DNA of 64,000 nucleotides from Acidimicrobiia bacterium (GTDB lineage: Bacteria; Actinomycetota; Acidimicrobiia; IMCC26256; JAMXLJ01): the NCBI GenBank assembly GCA_024281095.1, contig JAMXLJ010000138.1, forward strand, positions 1 to 64,000. The letters run 5' to 3'. The position numbers and the translations under genes were made by a program. The notes beneath the pieces are model-generated. The model was given only the letters and a program-made list of their open reading frames with translations, had not been told where the DNA came from and made no database searches. Shown here piece after piece: positions 9,684 to 18,918 of the stretch. Every line of letters starts with the position of its first letter. Position 1 is the first letter of the stretch.

Positions 9684-11006
9684 ATGTTCTACGAGCGTTT
9701 CGAGCCGCCGGAGCTCAGTTCCGACGCGGCCGTAGCGGAGCGGTACGAACTCGCCGATCCGTTCCAGGTTGGGGACGCGCGCAACATGGAGGTCGTACGC
9801 GACAACTCGGTCGCGCTCGTCGTTACGTCACCGCCGTATTTTGCGGGGAAGCAGTACGAACAAGAGCTCGAACGCGAGGGCATCCCGAGCTCCTATCGCG
9901 AATACCTGCAGCTGTTGACTGACGTGTTCGCAGAGTGCAAGCGCACTCTCGAACCGGGTGGTCGCATCGCGGTGAACGTGGCCAATCTGGGGCGCAAGCC
10001 GTACCGGAGTCTCTCGGCCGACGTGATTGCAATCCTCCAGGACGAACTGCGACTGCTCGTTCGCGGTGAGGTGATCTGGCGGAAGGGCGAGGGGGCAACC
10101 GGCAACTGCGCGTGGGGCTCGTACCGCAGCCCCGCCAACCCGGTGCTGCGCGACGTGACCGAGCGCATTGTGATCGCGAGCAAGGGCCGCTTCGACCGTG
10201 CGCTGGCGGGCCCGGAACGTCGCCGCGTCGGGCTCCCGCACCAACCCGATCTCGACGCCGACGAGTTCATGGCCGCGACGCTCGACGTGTGGGACATCGC
10301 GCCCGAGAGTGCGCGCCGCGTGCAACATCCCGCGCCGTTCCCCGTCGAGCTGCCTGAACGGCTGATTCGCCTCTACACGTATCGCGACGACCTCGTACTC
10401 GATCCGTTCATGGGCTCCGGGTCCGCGCTCGTCGCCGCGGCCCGGCTCGGGCGTCGGTACGTCGGCTACGACCTCGATCCGCAGTACGCCCGAATCGCCC
10501 GTGGGCGCGTGGAGAGCGAGGGCGGCGAGGAGCCGGCGACGCCGGGTTACGCGCCGGCGACGGCAGTGGCAGAAGAGCTTGTCAGCCAGGCCGGATTCGA
10601 CGTGGTCGGCCGGGCCAAGCGTCTCGCGGGCACCGGCGTTGCGGTGAGCATCGTCGCCAATGACGCCGACGGCGTGGCGTGGTATTTCGACGTCAGCGGA
10701 GCCTTCACGGTGAACCGGGGCGGGTTGTTCCGAACCGAAGCCGTGTTCCGCGCAATCGGACGCGCGCACGTGCTCGCCCAAAAGCAGTACCGCCCGTTCG
10801 TGCTGCTGACGACGGACGTCCCACGCCGCGCCAGCGAAGCCGACCGAGCGCTGCGCGCGGGTGCGGGGGCTTGTTTCGACGTGGTCGACCTCCGCTCCGA
10901 CGATGCCGTGCAGCGCCTGCGCGTGTACGCGAAGGGCAATCACACGACGCGCCCCGCCGCCGGGTTCTGGTCGCAGCAGGAGCTCGACGGCGCGTTTCCT
11001 TCCTAG
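9684..11006 (+). CDS. Site-specific DNA methyltransferase (N4-cytosine/N6-adenine, beta-type motif order) with extra C-terminal domain
   Basis: VVTSPPYFAGKQYEQEL catalytic motif IV followed later by LVLDPFMGSGSALVAAARLGRRYVGYDLDPQYA motif I; long ORF from 9570, start set at MFYERFEPP. Confidence 0.9.
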   Translation: MFYERFEPPELSSDAAVAERYELADPFQVGDARNMEVVRDNSVALVVTSPPYFAGKQYEQELEREGIPSSYREYLQLLTDVFAECKRTLEPGGRIAVNVANLGRKPYRSLSADVIAILQDELRLLVRGEVIWRKGEGATGNCAWGSYRSPANPVLRDVTERIVIASKGRFDRALAGPERRRVGLPHQPDLDADEFMAATLDVWDIAPESARRVQHPAPFPVELPERLIRLYTYRDDLVLDPFMGSGSALVAAARLGRRYVGYDLDPQYARIARGRVESEGGEEPATPGYAPATAVAEELVSQAGFDVVGRAKRLAGTGVAVSIVANDADGVAWYFDVSGAFTVNRGGLFRTEAVFRAIGRAHVLAQKQYRPFVLLTTDVPRRASEADRALRAGAGACFDVVDLRSDDAVQRLRVYAKGNHTTRPAAGFWSQQELDGAFPS

Positions 11007-11021
11007 CGGCACCGAGCGACG

Positions 11022-12026
11022 TTGGCCGATCTCCGCACCACGATCACAGAGGTCGTCACCGGCCTCGGGATGACGGGCTTGGACGACATCGACGACGCGC
11101 TTGCCGCGCGGCCGCGTTCGCTCGTCGACGTCAGCCCGGAGCTCTGGGACCAGCTGGGGGAGGGTTGGTCGCGACCGTCGCAGAGACAGGCGTTCGTCGC
11201 GGCGTGGACCAATGGGAGACGCTTCCTCGAGGCGCGTGATGGTCTGCGCGGTCGCGAGCCGCTGATCATCGAATGGAAGGGCTCACATCGTGCGCCGGGT
11301 GACGAAGTTGTCCCTGCGGATCTCCGGGTCGATCACGTCTATCTGGTGAGCTGCAAGTACCTGTCGCAGATCGTCATCAACGCGTCGCCGGCTCACTTGT
11401 TTGAACGGCTGCTCGCGGGTGGGCACGGAACCCGTGGCAGCGACTGGTACCAGCAGATCGCGCCGGCCGAGTATCAAGCGCTGTACGACGCAACGCGCGA
11501 CGAGTTGCGAGCCGGCGCGCTGCCCGGGCTCGTCGCCGATCTCGGGTCGGGCGATCGGACGCTCCTCCGGAAGGCGTTGCGCCGCACGTGGCCCCCGACG
11601 TTGGAAGGAACGTACGCGGCGTTCGTCGACGCGGTGGCCCGGGGATCGGCCCGCGTCTGGAGTGCTGCCCTTGACCGCACGCGCGATCGCGAACGGATGC
11701 TGTGGCGTCTCCTTCGCATCGGGAGCGCGCCGTACTTCGTGCTCGGCAGCTCGCCTCGCGGGTCGCTGCGGCTGCGGATCGCCACCCCGTGGGACTGGCG
11801 TCAGCAGTTCGAGTTGCGCACCTTCGAGGTGGAGGCGCGCCCCGGTGGGCAGCCGATGGTCGGGTGGCGGGCTGTTGTCCGCCGGCGAGCAGACCGCGAC
11901 GACGTGACGGTCGACGGGCGGGTCGAGGTGCGTTGGAGCCACGGCCGTTTCGGCGGCCCGCCGGAGGCGAAGGTGTATCTCCACACGCCGCACGCCGACG
12001 TTCCGGGCTATTTCCCCCTTTCGTAG
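11022..12026 (+). CDS. Uncharacterised protein, candidate restriction endonuclease partner
   Basis: 334 aa, TTG start 15 nt after the methyltransferase stop; contains PLIIEWKGSH...VPADLRVDHVYLVSCKYLSQIVINASP, which resembles PD-(D/E)XK-type core motifs. Confidence 0.6.
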   Translation: MADLRTTITEVVTGLGMTGLDDIDDALAARPRSLVDVSPELWDQLGEGWSRPSQRQAFVAAWTNGRRFLEARDGLRGREPLIIEWKGSHRAPGDEVVPADLRVDHVYLVSCKYLSQIVINASPAHLFERLLAGGHGTRGSDWYQQIAPAEYQALYDATRDELRAGALPGLVADLGSGDRTLLRKALRRTWPPTLEGTYAAFVDAVARGSARVWSAALDRTRDRERMLWRLLRIGSAPYFVLGSSPRGSLRLRIATPWDWRQQFELRTFEVEARPGGQPMVGWRAVVRRRADRDDVTVDGRVEVRWSHGRFGGPPEAKVYLHTPHADVPGYFPLS

Positions 12027-12062
12027 CGCCCTCGCTCGCGCGTTCCGTGGCCCTGCGCCCGG

Positions 12063-14606
12063 TTGGCCCGCGCGGAGAGCGAGTTCGTCAAGTCTCTCGG
12101 TTTCCCGGGCGATACAGCACCCGTGATCGAGGATCGGCATGCGCGGGCGGGTCGCATGTGGGCGGGGATCGCGGCGCTCGTGCGCCGGCGGTCCATCACG
12201 GTGCTCGCAGTTGCGGCCACGCTCGTCCTGTTACTCGGCGGCGCGGGTTCACTCCTGAAGTTCGAGACGAGCCAGGACGCGCTGATCGGCGGCCGGTCGC
12301 GCGTCGCCCAGGAGAGTCGCCGCTACCAGGACGCGTTCGGCGGAAGCTCCATGCTCACCGTCTTCAACGGAGACATCGAGCGGCTCTTCACGCCGCAGAA
12401 CATCGCTCGCATGGAGGCGCTCGAGAACGATCTCAAACGAACCCACCTCTACAAGTTCGTGCTGAGCCCGCTCACCGCGATGCGATTCGCCCAGGCGGAG
12501 CTCGGCGTGGGCGCGCAGTTGTTCGCCGAGGCGAAGACGAGCGACCCCGCGAACGCGGCGAAGTACGACGCGATCCTCAACAGTGAGCTGAAGCGGATCG
12601 GTGCTGTGCAGGGAGCGCAGACGCTCGACAATCCGTCGTTCGTGCGCTTCCTGCTCTACGACGAGCACGGCAACATTCGCTCGGCGCTCAAGACGACGTT
12701 CGTCGACCGTCAGCACGCGCTGATGATCGTGCGGTTGCAAGGCAACGATCCGATCGACCGCATGGGCAAGGCGGCCGACACGGTGAAACAGGTCGTCGCG
12801 CGGCACCCGCTCGACGGTTTCACGACGTTGACGACCGGGCCGCCCGTGTTGCTCCAGGAGATCAACGACTACTTGCAGCACGGCATCGTCACGCTCGGCG
12901 GCTTGGCCGTGCTCGTCATGGTCGTGCTGCTGTTCTTCGTGTTCCGCGTTCGGTCGCGCCTGCTGTCGCTCGGGTGCGTGCTCGTGTCGACGGTCTGCAC
13001 CTTCGGGATCATGGGCCTCGTCGGGCTCCCACTGAACCTCGTGACGATTTCGGGCCTGCCCATCCTGCTCGGCATGGGGGTCGACTTCGCGATCCAGGTG
13101 CACAGCCGCTTCGAGGAGGAGCTCGCGCGCGACCATGACCCGGCCGGAGCGGCCACGCGGGTGATCAGCCGTCTCGCGCCCGCGCTGGTGGTCGCGATGG
13201 TCGCGGCCGGCCTGGGCTTCCTTGCGATGCAGATCTCGCGTGTGCCGATGATCCGCCAGTTCGGCGCGATGCTCATCCTCGGCGTCGGCGTGATCTTCGC
13301 GGTCGTGCTGTTCGTGCCGCTGGCGTTCTTGTTGCGACGCGAGCGCCGTCGCACCACAGGCGACGCGGGCTCGAGCACGACACCCGTAGGGTCGCGTGCG
13401 CCGCTGCTCGAGCGCACGGTTCGCGGCCTGGCCCGGGTGGGTCGGGCCCGGGTGCTCCCGATCGTCGTCATCGGCGCGCTCGTGGTCGCGGCCGGGCTGG
13501 CGGTCGAGGGTCGCTTCACGATCCAGACCGATCCGGAGCGTTGGATCCCGCCCAACGGAAGTACGGAGCGCAGCCTCCGACAGTTGCGCGCCCAAGCCGG
13601 CTTCTCGAGCGAGGTCGACTTCATGGTGGAAGCACCCAACGTGCTCGCGGACCCGGTCGCCGGATGGATGGACGGCTACGCGCGCCAGCAGCTCGCGAAG
13701 CACAAGGACGAGTTCGTGCAGTACGCCAGCCTCGGCGGCGTCGTCAGCAGCGTCACCCAGGGCGTACCGACCGAGAAGCAGCTGCGCCTGATCTATTCGG
13801 TGGCACCGCCCGACATCAGGACCGCCTTCGTGACGCCGGACTTCAAGCGGGCCAACCTCCTGTTCCCGATCACCGACATCTCCTTGCACCAGCGCGATGT
13901 GTTGCTCACCGAGATGAAGCGCGACGCGCATCCGCCGGCCGGTGTGGCCGCGACCCCGTCGGGCCTCGTGGTCGTCGGCGTCGCCCTCGTGAAGGCGCTG
14001 CAGGCGAACCGGACGGTCATGACGCTGGCCGCCCTCGCGCTCGTGGCCCTTTGGCTGCTCCTGTACTACCGCAGGTTCGTGCAGGTCGTGCTGACGCTGG
14101 TGCCCGTGCTGCTCGCGGTCGGGCTGTCTTCGGTCGTCGTGTTCGCGACCGGGCTCGAGTTGAGCCCGCTCACGAGTGTCGCCGGCCCGCTCGTGATCGC
14201 GGTCGGCACGGAGTTCGCCGTGCTCATCATGTCGCGCTATGTCGAGGAGCGCGAGCGAGGGCGCTCGCGTGAGGACGCGGTCGACATCGGGATCGTCCGC
14301 ATCGGCCGAGCGTTCGTCGCGTCGGGCCTCACGCTCGTCGGCGGCTTCGCGGTCATCGCGCTCTCGGCGTTCCCGCTGCTTCGCGACTTCGGGATCATCG
14401 TCGCCTTGAACACGCTCGTCGCATTGCTCGTGGCGCTGGTGGTACTACCACCGTTGCTCGTGTGGGCCGACGGCCATCCCCGTATCGGTGGCTTCTCGCC
14501 CGGCTCCGAGTCTCAGGACGACGCGGACGAGACGGCGCCGCGCGGGATTCCGGTGCCGCCTCCGGCGCGGCGCATGGTGCGCCGGCGATTCAACGTGCCG
14601 CGGTGA
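12063..14606 (+). CDS. MMPL/RND-superfamily transporter
   Basis: 847 aa with two RND-like TM bundles (GLPLNLVTISGLPILLGMGVDFAIQVHSRFEEEL; SPLTSVAGPLVIAVGTEFAVLIMSRYVEERERG); start could be downstream (MWAGIAALV at 12156). Confidence 0.85.
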   Translation: MARAESEFVKSLGFPGDTAPVIEDRHARAGRMWAGIAALVRRRSITVLAVAATLVLLLGGAGSLLKFETSQDALIGGRSRVAQESRRYQDAFGGSSMLTVFNGDIERLFTPQNIARMEALENDLKRTHLYKFVLSPLTAMRFAQAELGVGAQLFAEAKTSDPANAAKYDAILNSELKRIGAVQGAQTLDNPSFVRFLLYDEHGNIRSALKTTFVDRQHALMIVRLQGNDPIDRMGKAADTVKQVVARHPLDGFTTLTTGPPVLLQEINDYLQHGIVTLGGLAVLVMVVLLFFVFRVRSRLLSLGCVLVSTVCTFGIMGLVGLPLNLVTISGLPILLGMGVDFAIQVHSRFEEELARDHDPAGAATRVISRLAPALVVAMVAAGLGFLAMQISRVPMIRQFGAMLILGVGVIFAVVLFVPLAFLLRRERRRTTGDAGSSTTPVGSRAPLLERTVRGLARVGRARVLPIVVIGALVVAAGLAVEGRFTIQTDPERWIPPNGSTERSLRQLRAQAGFSSEVDFMVEAPNVLADPVAGWMDGYARQQLAKHKDEFVQYASLGGVVSSVTQGVPTEKQLRLIYSVAPPDIRTAFVTPDFKRANLLFPITDISLHQRDVLLTEMKRDAHPPAGVAATPSGLVVVGVALVKALQANRTVMTLAALALVALWLLLYYRRFVQVVLTLVPVLLAVGLSSVVVFATGLELSPLTSVAGPLVIAVGTEFAVLIMSRYVEERERGRSREDAVDIGIVRIGRAFVASGLTLVGGFAVIALSAFPLLRDFGIIVALNTLVALLVALVVLPPLLVWADGHPRIGGFSPGSESQDDADETAPRGIPVPPPARRMVRRRFNVPR

Positions 14607-15048
14607 ACCTCGGTACGGCGACGTCGTCGGCGACGTCGTCCCATACGAGCCGCACCGGCATGCCGACCTCGACGGACGACGGTTCGCAGTCGACGAGGTT
14701 CGACACGAGCCGTACGCCGCCCGCATCCGGCAGCTCGACGACCACGACGACGTACGGCAGCGCGTCGCGCATCAACGGCACGACCGCGTGGTGAATCACG
14801 GTGTAGCTGTAGACGCGACCGTCGCCGGTCTGTTCGACCCAGTCGATGCCCTGAGCCTGGCAGACGTAGCAGAACGGGCTCGGCGGCATGCGAAACGTCC
14901 CGCAGTTCGTGCAGCGGGGCACGACGAGTCGGTGCTCGGCGGCCGCGATCCAGAACGGCTCCGTCCACGAATCCGGTGTGAGCACCGCGAGCTCAGCCGG
15001 GGGCGCGCCGCCCGGTCGTGAGCGTGGAGCCGGTTGCGTGTCGGTCAT
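14590..15048 (-). CDS. Zn-ribbon OB-fold protein (DUF35)
   Basis: VVPRCTNCGTFRMPPSPFCYVCQAQG four-Cys rubredoxin-like zinc ribbon then OB-fold. Confidence 0.88.
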   Translation of the reverse strand: MTDTQPAPRSRPGGAPPAELAVLTPDSWTEPFWIAAAEHRLVVPRCTNCGTFRMPPSPFCYVCQAQGIDWVEQTGDGRVYSYTVIHHAVVPLMRDALPYVVVVVELPDAGGVRLVSNLVDCEPSSVEVGMPVRLVWDDVADDVAVPRFTAAR

Positions 15049-15052
15049 CGCT

Positions 15053-16243
15053 TCACCTCCGCAGCAGGAGCGAGCTCACCGGGATCGACGCCGGGCCACC
15101 CGTGACCAACGCGATCTCGGCGTCGGCCACCTGGTTCACCGCGGTGCCGCGCAGCTGCTCGACAGCTTCCTTCACGTGCGTCATCCCGATGATGTAGGCC
15201 TCGCTGAGGTTGCCGCCGTGCGTGTTGACCGGCATCGACCCCGTAGGGAACCGGATGCTGCCCGCTTCGACGAACGGGCCGCTCTCGCCGATCGGGCACA
15301 GCCCGTAGTCCTCGAGCTGCATCAGCACCATTGGCGTGAAGTGGTCGTACAGCTCCGCGACGTCGACGTCGGCCGGGCCGACGCCGGCCATCTCGTAGAG
15401 GCGTTGTGCGACCGGGCGGTGCCCCGACGACGCGAAGTACTCGTCGTCCATGTTCATCCACGTGATCGCTTGTCCCCAGCGGCCGTTGCCCCCGTTCGCG
15501 GTCGCGAGCACGTACACCGGCTTCTGGCGCAGATCGCGGGCGCGCTCGGCCGACGTCGTGACCACGGCAACCGCGCCATCGCACTCGAGGCAGTAGTCGT
15601 AGAGGCACAGCGGATCGGAGATCATGCGCGCGTCGAAGTAGTCGTCGAGCGTCAGCGGCGCACGCATGAGCGCGCTCGGCCGCGGGATCGCGTTGTTGCG
15701 GGTGGAGATCGCAACCTCCGCGAGGTGCTCGCGCGTGGTGCCGTACAGGTGCATGTGACGGCGGGCGAGGATGGAGAACATCTGGCCCGGGCCGAGGAGC
15801 CCGGCCGGACGCACGAAGTCGCCCTCGGGCGAAGGAGGCGCGGAGTACTGCCCCCCGCCGCCTGCGCTGCCGGCGAACGACGCACCGAACCGGCGCAGGC
15901 CGGCCTGCTGCAGCGTCATGTAGCTCACCACGACGTCGGCCATGCCGCTCGCGATGGCGGCGGCCGCCAGCCCCACGGATCCGGCCGCGCCCCCGCCGCC
16001 CCCGGTCAGCATTCCGCTGAAGCGGACCTCCGGGATGCCCAACGTCTGCGCGACGAGCGCGGGATCGAGACCGAAGCTGTAGAGACCGAACCCGTCGACG
16101 TCGCGCACCGTCAGGCCGGCGTCGTCGAGCGCGCCGAGGATGGCCTTGCCGACGAGCTCGAGGTTCGTCTGCGGGAGTGACTGGCCCCGCTTGTAGTACT
16201 GCGACGCGCCCACCCCGACGATCGCCGCCCTGTCCTTCAACAT
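15053..16243 (-). CDS. Thiolase-family / lipid-transfer-protein-like acetyltransferase
   Basis: MLKDRAAIVGVGASQYYKRGQSLPQTNLELVGKAILGALDDAGLTVRDVDGFG..., C-terminal NTHGGNLSEAYIIGMTHVKEAVEQLRG. Confidence 0.88.
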   Translation of the reverse strand: MLKDRAAIVGVGASQYYKRGQSLPQTNLELVGKAILGALDDAGLTVRDVDGFGLYSFGLDPALVAQTLGIPEVRFSGMLTGGGGGAAGSVGLAAAAIASGMADVVVSYMTLQQAGLRRFGASFAGSAGGGGQYSAPPSPEGDFVRPAGLLGPGQMFSILARRHMHLYGTTREHLAEVAISTRNNAIPRPSALMRAPLTLDDYFDARMISDPLCLYDYCLECDGAVAVVTTSAERARDLRQKPVYVLATANGGNGRWGQAITWMNMDDEYFASSGHRPVAQRLYEMAGVGPADVDVAELYDHFTPMVLMQLEDYGLCPIGESGPFVEAGSIRFPTGSMPVNTHGGNLSEAYIIGMTHVKEAVEQLRGTAVNQVADAEIALVTGGPASIPVSSLLLRR

Positions 16244-16247
16244 TCGC

Positions 16248-16934
16248 TCATTCCCTTGCTGCACGGCTCCGGGCTGCACCGTGCGCCGCCCGCGTCGTTC
16301 GTTCCCCGGCGAGCGACCTGCGTTCCTCCGTCGCTCCGGTCGCCGCGCCCGGTACAGGGCGCAGGCTTTGGAGGATCGTCGCCATGTGCAGGCGGAGTTG
16401 ACGATCGAGGGGAACTCGCAACGCGCGTTGCGCGTGCATCTCGAGGCTGCCGACGATCCCGGCGATCACCAGGCTCACGACGTCTTCGACCGTGGCGCCC
16501 TCCGGAAGCCGCAGCTCACCGGAGGCGATGCCTCTGCGCACGGGCTCGCGCACGAGCTTGAAGAACGTCGCACGGAGCCGCCGGTACGTCGAGTCGAACC
16601 CCGGGAGCTTCCGCAGTTCGACGTTCGCAACGAGGCTGAAGTCGCGCCGCCAACCGGCGTCGGCTTCACCGGCGACGAGCCACTCCACCACCGACCACAG
16701 CCGCTCCGCCGCCCCTGCGTCGCTCGCCAGCAGGTCCTGCTGTTGCTCGACGACGCGGTCGGCGTAGTGGTCCACCGCGCTGCGCACGAGGTCTTCCTTC
16801 GACGAGAAGTGGTGATAGATGGAGCCGGTCGTCACGCCGGCTTCGGCCGCCAGCTCGCGGAGGCCGACGCCCGCATACCCGCGCTCCGCGAGCATGTGCA
16901 GTGCGACCGCGAGCAGCTGCTCCCTCGACTCCAT
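16248..16934 (-). CDS. TetR/AcrR family transcriptional regulator
   Basis: ALHMLAERGYAGVGLRELAAEAGVTTGSIYHHFSSKEDLVRSAV helix-turn-helix. Confidence 0.92.
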   Translation of the reverse strand: MESREQLLAVALHMLAERGYAGVGLRELAAEAGVTTGSIYHHFSSKEDLVRSAVDHYADRVVEQQQDLLASDAGAAERLWSVVEWLVAGEADAGWRRDFSLVANVELRKLPGFDSTYRRLRATFFKLVREPVRRGIASGELRLPEGATVEDVVSLVIAGIVGSLEMHAQRALRVPLDRQLRLHMATILQSLRPVPGAATGATEERRSLAGERTTRAAHGAARSRAARE

Positions 16935-16947
16935 AACGAAAGTTATG
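16932..16947. promoter_or_regulatory. Putative TetR operator overlapping the regulator start codon
   Basis: CATAAC-GAAA-GTTATG perfect 6-bp inverted repeat in the divergent intergenic region. Confidence 0.55.
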
Positions 16948-17041
16948 CTAGCAAGTGGCGCCGCAGCGGGAGGGAGCCGGGGAAGGTGCGGACGACGCTG
17001 CGCCTTGGGCGGACGCCCGGGAGGCGCAGCGGGAGGGAGCC

Positions 17042-17614
17042 ATGGAAATGGATCTCGGGTTGCCGCCGGAGAGCATCCAGCGCGAGAAGTCGGTGGGCAT
17101 GTGGTACGAGGGCGGCACCCTGCGCGTGCGCGGCCAACTGCGCGATCGCTACACGGACCCCGACCGTCACGAGACCGTGCTGCACGAGTACCGCCTCGAT
17201 TTGTGGGTGGATCGCGAGACGATGATCGTGGCGGATGCGCGGATCGACCCGATCCATCTCCCGTACGGCGAGTGTTTCCAGGCGCCGGGCAACATCGGCC
17301 GGCTCGTCGGGTTGACGCTGCGTCCAGGCTTCACCGCCGAGGCGCTCGAGCGCCTGCAGGGCGAGGCCGGCTGCACGCACATGAACTCCTTGATCTCGGA
17401 CCTGTCGATCGCGTCGCTCTTCCACGGCTACATCACGCTGCGCGCGTACGAGCGTGAGCACGGCGGCACACCGGCAATGCCGCCCGACGACCACCGCACC
17501 GGCATCTGCGCGGGCTGGCGCGCCGGCGGCGCGCTCGCCACGTGGATGGAGTCAGGGCGCGGGATCGCGCCCAGTCCCATCTACCCGACGACGATCCGGC
17601 ACACGGACCCATGA
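17042..17614 (+). CDS. DUF2889-like protein
   Basis: MEMDLGLPPESIQREKSVGMWYEGGTLRVRGQLRDRYTD...PGNIGRLVGLTLRPGFTAEALERLQGEAGCTHMNSLISDL pattern; ATGA overlap with next gene. Confidence 0.75.
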   Translation: MEMDLGLPPESIQREKSVGMWYEGGTLRVRGQLRDRYTDPDRHETVLHEYRLDLWVDRETMIVADARIDPIHLPYGECFQAPGNIGRLVGLTLRPGFTAEALERLQGEAGCTHMNSLISDLSIASLFHGYITLRAYEREHGGTPAMPPDDHRTGICAGWRAGGALATWMESGRGIAPSPIYPTTIRHTDP

Positions 17615-18918
17615 GCGATCGCTACTTCGAGCCCGACGCGGAGACGATGCCGCGCGATCAACTCGACGAGCTCCAGGAGGAGAAGCTCCTCGGAGACCTG
17701 TTGCCGTGGGCTTACAAGCGTTCACCGCTCGTGCGGGCCACATGGGATGCCGCAGGAGTGTCGATCGACGACGTCACGTCGATGGACGACTTCCGCGAGA
17801 AGGCGCCGTTCGTCGACAAGGACGCGATCCGGCGCTTCCGCGACACGAGCAACGACCGTTACGGCGGCCTGCTGTGCGTCGATCCGCTGCGCGCGGGCGG
17901 CCCGTTCACCGCGGTGTTCTCGACGTCGGGCACCACGGGCGACCCGACCCTCGTTCCGTCGGTGACGTCGGGGCCGAGCATTCTGACCCGCGAGTTCTGG
18001 GAGATGGGGTGCCGGCCGGGCGACTACTTCGTCGAGATGCTCTTCACGTACCGCGGGCCCGGCATCCACCATACGATCCGCGGCATTGGCGCGACTCCGG
18101 TGTTCGTCGACCACTCGCCGTTCGAGTTCCCCAACGTCTACCGGTTGAGCCGCGAGCTGCGGCCGACGGGTTGGTACACGATGTCGACGCCGTTGATTCT
18201 CGCGCTCGAGCAGATGGCGCCGGCGATGGGCATCGACCCGCGCGACATGTTCGCGAGCTACAAGGGCGTGATCTACGCAGGTGAGCCGTTGGGAGCACGG
18301 GCGCGTGCGCTGCTCGACGAATGGGGCGTCAACTTCTTCGTGCACACGGGCGTGGCCGACGTCGGCGCGGCCACGGAGTGTCGTGAGCACGACGGCTGCC
18401 ACATCTGGGAAGACATCGCCTTCGTGGAAGTGCTCGACCCGGACGGAACCGACCCGGTCGCCGACGGCGAGCGCGGCGAGCTCGTCGGTACGACGCTCGT
18501 CGACAAGATCGCGCCACTCGTGCGATACCGCAGCGACGACCTCGTGCGCGTCACTCGCGAGCGGTGCGCGTGCGGGCGAACGCACGCGCGCATGTGGCCG
18601 GTCGGCCGGAAGAGCGACGAGATCGTCGTCGACGGTGTGTCGGTGCTTCCCGGCGACGTCTGGCCGGCCATCGAGAGCGTGGCCGAAACCGAAGCGGCGC
18701 TGTTCCAAGTGATACGGCCGGCACGCGAGCTCGACCGGCTCCGCCTGCGTGTGGGCTTCGCGAGCGAGGGACCGCACGGTCTCGCCGACGTCCGCGATCG
18801 CGTGATCGACGCGGTCGAGGCGTGTGTCGGCCTCGTGCCCGACGTCGAGCTCGTGCCGAACGAGGTGCTGCTCCGTCAGGGGCCGCCCCACAAGATTCCG
18901 CGGGTGACGAAGCAATGA
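17611..18918 (+). CDS. Phenylacetate-CoA ligase (PaaK)-like AMP-forming ligase
   Basis: VFSTSGTTGDPTLVP, GLLYAGEPLGA-like core (KGVIYAGEPLGARARALLDEWG), LVRYRSDDLVRVTRERCACGRTHARM. Confidence 0.85.
   Translation: MSDRYFEPDAETMPRDQLDELQEEKLLGDLLPWAYKRSPLVRATWDAAGVSIDDVTSMDDFREKAPFVDKDAIRRFRDTSNDRYGGLLCVDPLRAGGPFTAVFSTSGTTGDPTLVPSVTSGPSILTREFWEMGCRPGDYFVEMLFTYRGPGIHHTIRGIGATPVFVDHSPFEFPNVYRLSRELRPTGWYTMSTPLILALEQMAPAMGIDPRDMFASYKGVIYAGEPLGARARALLDEWGVNFFVHTGVADVGAATECREHDGCHIWEDIAFVEVLDPDGTDPVADGERGELVGTTLVDKIAPLVRYRSDDLVRVTRERCACGRTHARMWPVGRKSDEIVVDGVSVLPGDVWPAIESVAETEAALFQVIRPARELDRLRLRVGFASEGPHGLADVRDRVIDAVEACVGLVPDVELVPNEVLLRQGPPHKIPRVTKQ

Noticed and set aside
12249-13931. 560-aa minus-strand ORF
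   Set aside because: Antisense to the MMPL transporter, no domain, highly charged shadow translation
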